DNA of 64,000 nt, taken from NCBI RefSeq assembly GCF_014529535.1, contig NC_050735.1, forward strand, positions 6,149,739-6,213,738, in the 5' to 3' direction. The notes beneath the pieces were generated by a model that had not been told where the DNA came from, did no database searches, and saw only the letters and a list, made by a program, of their open reading frames with translations. Below, piece by piece: positions 59,004 to 64,000 of this stretch; positions within the stretch are counted from its first letter, which is position 1; each line of letters starts with the position of its first letter. The DNA comes from Bradysia coprophila. Lineage: Eukaryota > Arthropoda > Insecta > Diptera > Sciaridae. Both the position numbers and the translations under genes were made by a program.

Positions 59004-60167
59004 ACATGACTAGGGATAAAAAGATGAAAAGTAGAGTTTTCGTGTCAATTTTGTTGATCCGAGGCGAAGCCGAGGTCAATAAACACACGAAAACGAGACT
59101 TTTCATTTTTATCCCGAGTTATGTAATGGATTTTACATGCGGAGGGCTTCGAAAGAAGTGCTTAAAACAAGAAAAGTATGGTTTTCGACGCATGTAGCAT
59201 GTAAAATACTATTGGGTTGAATATTATTTAGACTCTCCAAGCATTTCACCCATTTCACGTACGGGGTGAAGTTAGCCAAAGTCAATCTACCACCGTTGTA
59301 AAATTGTAGGTGGTGCTTTCTTCAAAGTTGTGAAAAACAGGAAAGGACACACTTCGGAGTCGACCACGAAGGCACATAAATTTTATTGTTATTCGTTGTG
59401 TTGCTGGTCAGCGGAAACACATAAATTTTGACAATTTTTGTTAAACACACTCTGTTCAGATTATTTGAAATGTCCAAGGTGCTGAAAGCAAGGCTGTATG
59501 CTTTGAGGCGGTCACACAGACCGCCATTTTATTAGATACGCGGGAACACACCACTTCTGATGATTTTACATGTAAAAAAATTCACCACATCATCAAGACG
59601 ACGAGAATCATCAGAGTAGCTGAATTTTTGTATGAAATCGGCCATTTTATCATCAAATGTGGTGTGTAACCCGCGTCAAAGTATGCAGCCTTGGCTGAAA
59701 GAACCAATGAAAGTATAAACCAGATATGGTCTGTTCATACAAACCGGAGGTATGGTCTGTTCATACAAACCTCATGAAAGGTGAGTTCTTTTATATGAAA
59801 TCGCTATGTCAATCCTCCGCTCCATACAAAGTTTGACATTCGACCATACCTTGTGTAGACGTTCATTGGAAAGAACAGGTTAAGACACTTTTCAGATGAT
59901 CACGAATTCTCACACAATATGAAATGAGTGCGTTTAACACCTGCCTTTGTGGGTGTTCTAACCTGTTTTTTCAAAACTTTAGAAATTTCAACTTGATAAA
60001 AGTAATTTTTTCATACAATTAAAATTTCTGTGCCAACCGCCTTCGTGGGTGTCTGAGCCGGACATTTCATTACCTTGCCTTTTATTTGCATATACCTGGC
60101 ATTTTCAGTAATGCTGTCAGCTATGTAATAGACTATTTTCATGGTCTATGCTGTAATCAGTATAGTT

Positions 60168-60747
60168 GAGGACGCCAGCTTTTTTGGACAAAAACGGTAA
60201 TGTCCAACAATAACAATAATTCCCAACAATAATGCCCCGTCAAAAATGGCGACCATTGTGAATGGATACACATGGACAAGTCAATTTTCTATTTATTTTT
60301 GATTTTTATTCTAAAAGTTCGTCCGGATCTACATTTTATTACTGCAATCCGTAGATCTAATTTGTAGGAAGCTAAAGACATTGAGCTGGAAAAAATTGTT
60401 TCACTTTACAACACGTTGTACGACGACAAACATTATATGTTCCGCTTGCAGGTTAAGCACGTGTTTGTTGTGTAGTGGATGATGTTTGTCGTTGAACAGC
60501 GTGTTGAAAGATGAACATATTTTTTCCAGCCTAATGTCGTTAGCTTCCTACAAATTAGATCTACGGATTGCAGTAATAAAATATAGATCCGGACGCACTT
60601 TTAGAATAAAAATCAAAAATAAATACAAAATTGACTTGTCCATGTGTATGCATTCACAATGGTCGCCATTTTTGATGGGGCATTATTGTTGGGAATTATT
60701 GTTATTGTGGGGCATTATCGTTTTCGTCGAAAAATGCTGGCGTCCTC
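60168..60747. mobile_element. Foldback element, 580 bp
   Basis: Almost entirely a long inverted repeat starting GAGGACGCCAGC. Arms of about 280 bp have about 90% identity by eye (for example GGATCTACATTTTATTACTG against its inverse). A loop of about 20 bp lies near 60455. No coding capacity. Confidence 0.8.
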
Positions 60748-61560
60748 TAGTATCAGTATAGTCTGATCAAAAATTTGAAGCCAAAAGACATCCTGAACTA
60801 CATTGAACATTAAACGTCTAAGGTCTTAACAGCCAGCACGTGCTGCAGTGGATGAATTGTATTTTTTTTTTAAATCCAGTGGAGCGACAACGAGGAAAAA
60901 AACGAAAGTCACGTGTTAAAATACTGGCGACTGATAATCAGATAATTTTAAGTCTCGCAAATGCGACAGCACAATATTAACGACTAGTAAAAAAGTTGAA
61001 TGTACGAAACAAATTCGCATACACGATAATCACTGTTACTATAATGGACAACTATAAATGGAAAATTTTGTATTTAATAAATATATTAACTAATTTTGTG
61101 CGCATAAAGCTAGATCGTACCGAAAAAAGGAAAAGAGTAACGATTGAAATTAGCTTCATCGACATCGATCCAACTTAGCATATTTAGATTGAGCAACAAA
61201 TTGCAAGTGCAAATTATTTTAATCAGTTGAATAAGTAAAAATATTTGTTCCGCTTTGATCTTAGAAGAACTGCTAAGAAGAGTGTACTGACTGTAATAAA
61301 GACATTATTGTCATAAATTCAAAATCAAACTATATCTAATCAAATCACTTTTGGTAATATTTATACATAACTCAATGCATGAACAAAAATATGTTGAAAT
61401 TTAGTTGCTTTAGGTTCTAAATCCTGGTGTCGAAACGCAAAAGGTTTTTTTATTTAAGTGTCTAGCTCAAATCTCTGTATCTCTGAAAGCACCGAAAGGG
61501 TATGCACTTAAAGCCACTGTTTTGATGTTTTTAAACATTTATTCAATTAATTGGCCGAGG

Positions 61561-62597
61561 CTATTCGCAGATTCTGCGAATAGTCTTTCTTGATGACTAA
61601 TCGCACAATCTGCGAATAGTGTTTCGTGGTGACTAATCGCAGAATCTGCGAATAGTGTTTCCTGGTGACTAATCGCAGAATCTGCGAATAGTCCCCAAGA
61701 AACACTATTCGCAGATGGAAAGAGTGGCGTAAGTATCTTACGCCACTCTTTCCATCTGCGAATAGTGTTTCTTGGGGACTATTTTTATTTTATTTATTTT
61801 TTCACTATTCAAACTTTAATTCTCTCATAGACCGACATGAAATTGCGACCAAACGATATGACTAAATGTGGTACACTGTTATTGTTTGTGTCCACATGGA
61901 TTGTAGCGTTATATGGTCACTACTTCGCGGAATTCGGTCACTAGTTTATCCTAGTGGTACCAAAGAAATGGCCAATCCAAAACATTTATGTCGATCCTAC
62001 GGAATCAGAAAAACCGTTCCGTTGCGTAGAAGAATAATTTCCAAGAATCGAAAAAAAGTCACCACAACCATTTATTTTCGTATCAGAATAGTATATGGAT
62101 GATTTGACTCTTCACCACCTTGGAAGAAAGAAATTGACAGAATGGTTAACAAATAAATTTCAGTCACCCGAAATGAAAAATATTATGAATTCACACATTT
62201 CAGTTGGGAAGTTTCCTTTGCGGAATTTGGTCACTACTTCAAAGCTTAGTGCTTATTTTATTGGTTTAGTGGTTTATTTTTGGAGTTCGTGGTCGCATAT
62301 AAGGAATGGTTATTTCTTTGGTCACCCCTTCAGCATTAAGGTTGAACTATTGAAGTAACGAAAAAATAAATTTTCGTCCAATTTCTGTATTTTCAATGAA
62401 AACGTTCCTGCGAATAGTCACCAGGAAACACTATTCGCAGATTCTGCGATTAGTCACCAGGAAACACTATTCGCAGATTCTGCGATTAGTCACCAGGAAA
62501 CACTATTAGCAGATTCTGCGATTAGTCACCAGGAAACACTATTCGCAGATTCTGCGATTAGTCACCAAGAAACACTATTCGCAGAATCTGCGAATAG
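61561..62597. mobile_element. Foldback element with arrayed palindromic subrepeats
   Basis: Left array (61561-61694) and right array (62410-62597) are inverted arrays of a unit of about 36 bp containing ACTATTCGCAGATTCTGCGA. The 23-bp core itself is nearly palindromic. Between them lie about 620 bp of AT-rich DNA without a recognisable protein. A perfect hairpin with 47-bp arms (61687-61733 and 61737-61783, loop of 3 nt) sits at the inner edge of the left array. Confidence 0.75.
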
Positions 62598-62901
62598 CAC
62601 TGGTGTAATTAATTTAGTTGTAAGTTTTGATTAAAATTTGATAATACAAATGTTGTTAATGAAGCCTTCGCGTTCATCAAGAGTTGTCTACTCTTCAGAA
62701 GAGCTCAGCTTATGAAAAAAAAAGGAATTCTAGTCACACAATAATTATATTGATCTGCTCACTCGGTTATGACTTCGTGTAGACGTAACTGGTCCCAAAA
62801 TAATTTTTTACATTGCTCAAAATTATTTCCTTTTTGTGGACGATTGTGTATGTTATGGATTCGAATATCCAATCGCCAATGTCGACGTAATCGGACAGAT
62901 G

Positions 62902-63181
62902 TGTCGGAACAATTTCATAGTCATTGAGCGTTAAGTTCACAGGACCCTGGAATGGTTAGTTGTTTATCAAGAGGATATTCAAACAAGAGCGAAGCGAGGG
63001 GCGTAACCGCTCGAGTTGGAATTTTCCTATTTTTCCTCCGAGTTTTGAGATTTTTCTCTGGTTTTCGGCCTCTTACATGAATTTTTTTTGTGTATTTGTT
63101 TTGGACTCATTTCGTTCAAAATCGTCCAAAACAAATACACAAATAACTATTATTTACTGCCCTATGCGAAAATCAATCATT
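62902..63181. repeat. Dispersed repeat, copy 2, with an insertion
   Basis: Matches 58387-58600. About 100 bp are inserted after CCTATTTTTCCTCCGAG, containing its own small inverted pair (GTATTTGTTTTGGAC / GTCCAAAACAAATAC). Confidence 0.75.
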
Positions 63182-64000
63182 ACATGGCAGTTTGCCCCAT
63201 ACTAAGTTGATCCGTTACTAGAGTAATCGGTTAATTATACGTGAGTTCATTTGTGGTATGCTTTCGGATGAGGCAGGCAATAAACCAGAATACATTGGAT
63301 ACGTAATTGATTAATTCCGAAACCATTTCGTTTTACCTCACAAGAGTGGTTTTTGAGCAACGAGCTTCGGAAACTCCGGTCGGATAAACAAACATGTCAA
63401 GAACGCAGTCCCCAAAGTTTTTTGCGCCAAAAACACTCTTGTGACACTCTATCTCAAATTAGTCACCTCGTCTAATGAATTACTTTCGCAGCATCCAATG
63501 TAATCTATTATTTTCATGTGATCATTTTGCAACAAATTTTGCCACAAAAACCTGAATTGAAATAAGTTATGAAATTACTTTTATGGGACAAGAATAGTTG
63601 ACTACTTCCTTTGGCAAGTTCAAAAAATTCGAAAAGCCAATGACTTTTGCTCCTCTCAAAAATTGTATGTATGAGCAAGCATCTTCATCGATAAAGACAC
63701 CGTGTGGATGGTATTGCGTTCGAAATTTGTAGTACGTTGTCATCCGAATCTATTTTATTTGAAAGAAATTCTATAATCTTTGTGCAACACTGTAACAAGA
63801 AAGGGTGTAACGCACACGTAAATTGTAAACGACGACAGGCTTTAAAGATACGTGTATGGAGTACGTTTGCTTTTTCCTGTTAACCAGCTTTATGCCACAA
63901 GTGAAATTGTAGAAGTATTTCTTATTAAATTCGTTGCAGATCACATGTTTACCAGCAAAAACAAGATCTCTTTTACTATCTACAAAGTAAATACCACAAA

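Larger units (their letters stand above)
56135..64000. other. Gene-poor, repeat-rich region
   Basis: I found no exon with a recognisable domain in these 7.9 kb. Open frames such as 57419-57841, 58868-59197 and 61866-62358 fall wholly in repeated sequence. The identified elements are listed separately. 56135-57000 should include the promoter of the MBD-PHD-F-box gene, and 63200-64000 shows nothing I can support. Confidence 0.55.

Noticed and set aside
61561-62597. Regular repeats resembling a CRISPR array
   Set aside because: Eukaryotic context, units contiguous without unique spacers, and arrays inverted to each other, which fits a foldback element.

Overview
The window looks like insect nuclear DNA, most likely a dipteran and plausibly a nematoceran such as a fungus gnat. 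It is AT-rich, has many 55-80 nt GT-AG introns, carries a corkscrew-type SHP2 phosphatase with the insect-style insert in its phosphatase domain, and is full of short inverted-repeat (foldback/MITE-like) elements. I saw no bacterial signatures, CRISPR array, rRNA or tRNA. The species is an inference.

Layout. 1-4652: no gene seen, probably upstream intron of corkscrew. 4653-7462 (+): 3' part of corkscrew (second SH2 plus PTP domain). 7717-8620 (-): secreted LRR/coiled-coil protein. 10495-12007 (-): RTN4IP1-like zinc-free alcohol dehydrogenase-type reductase. 13957-17889 (+): unknown secreted protein with a repeat-filled intron. 18537-19652 (-): DGAT2/MOGAT acyltransferase. 21574-28221 (-): nose-resistant-to-fluoxetine (nrf-6) type membrane acyltransferase, with a complete steroid 5-alpha-reductase gene (23698-24793, +) nested antisense in its fourth intron. 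31066-32322 (-): unknown, probably secreted coiled-coil protein, whose upstream region is duplicated upstream of the nrf-6-like gene.

35288-44409 is the most rearranged part. A CYP9-like P450 pseudogene is cut just before its heme-binding loop, and the missing C-terminal exons lie about 7.5 kb downstream. The intervening DNA carries minus-strand genes, including a nine-exon chromodomain gene. One exon of that gene is interrupted by a hAT-like foldback element with an 8-bp target duplication, and that element itself contains a 5'-truncated LINE with its own target duplication.

46925-47586 (-): a 196-residue protein that I propose as a divergent securin. 51169-56134 (-): a 982-residue protein joining an MBD/TAM domain, a PHD finger, an F-box and leucine-rich repeats, similar in plan to the CXXC-PHD-F-box-LRR proteins KDM2/FBXL19 but with an MBD in the CXXC position. 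56135-64000 is gene-poor and rich in foldback repeats, including one built from inverted arrays of a 36-bp palindromic unit.

Multi-exon models were built by hand from splice sites and phase. The nine complete or near-complete models given exon by exon close with total coding length divisible by three where I summed them. No database search was possible, so family names rest on remembered motifs.
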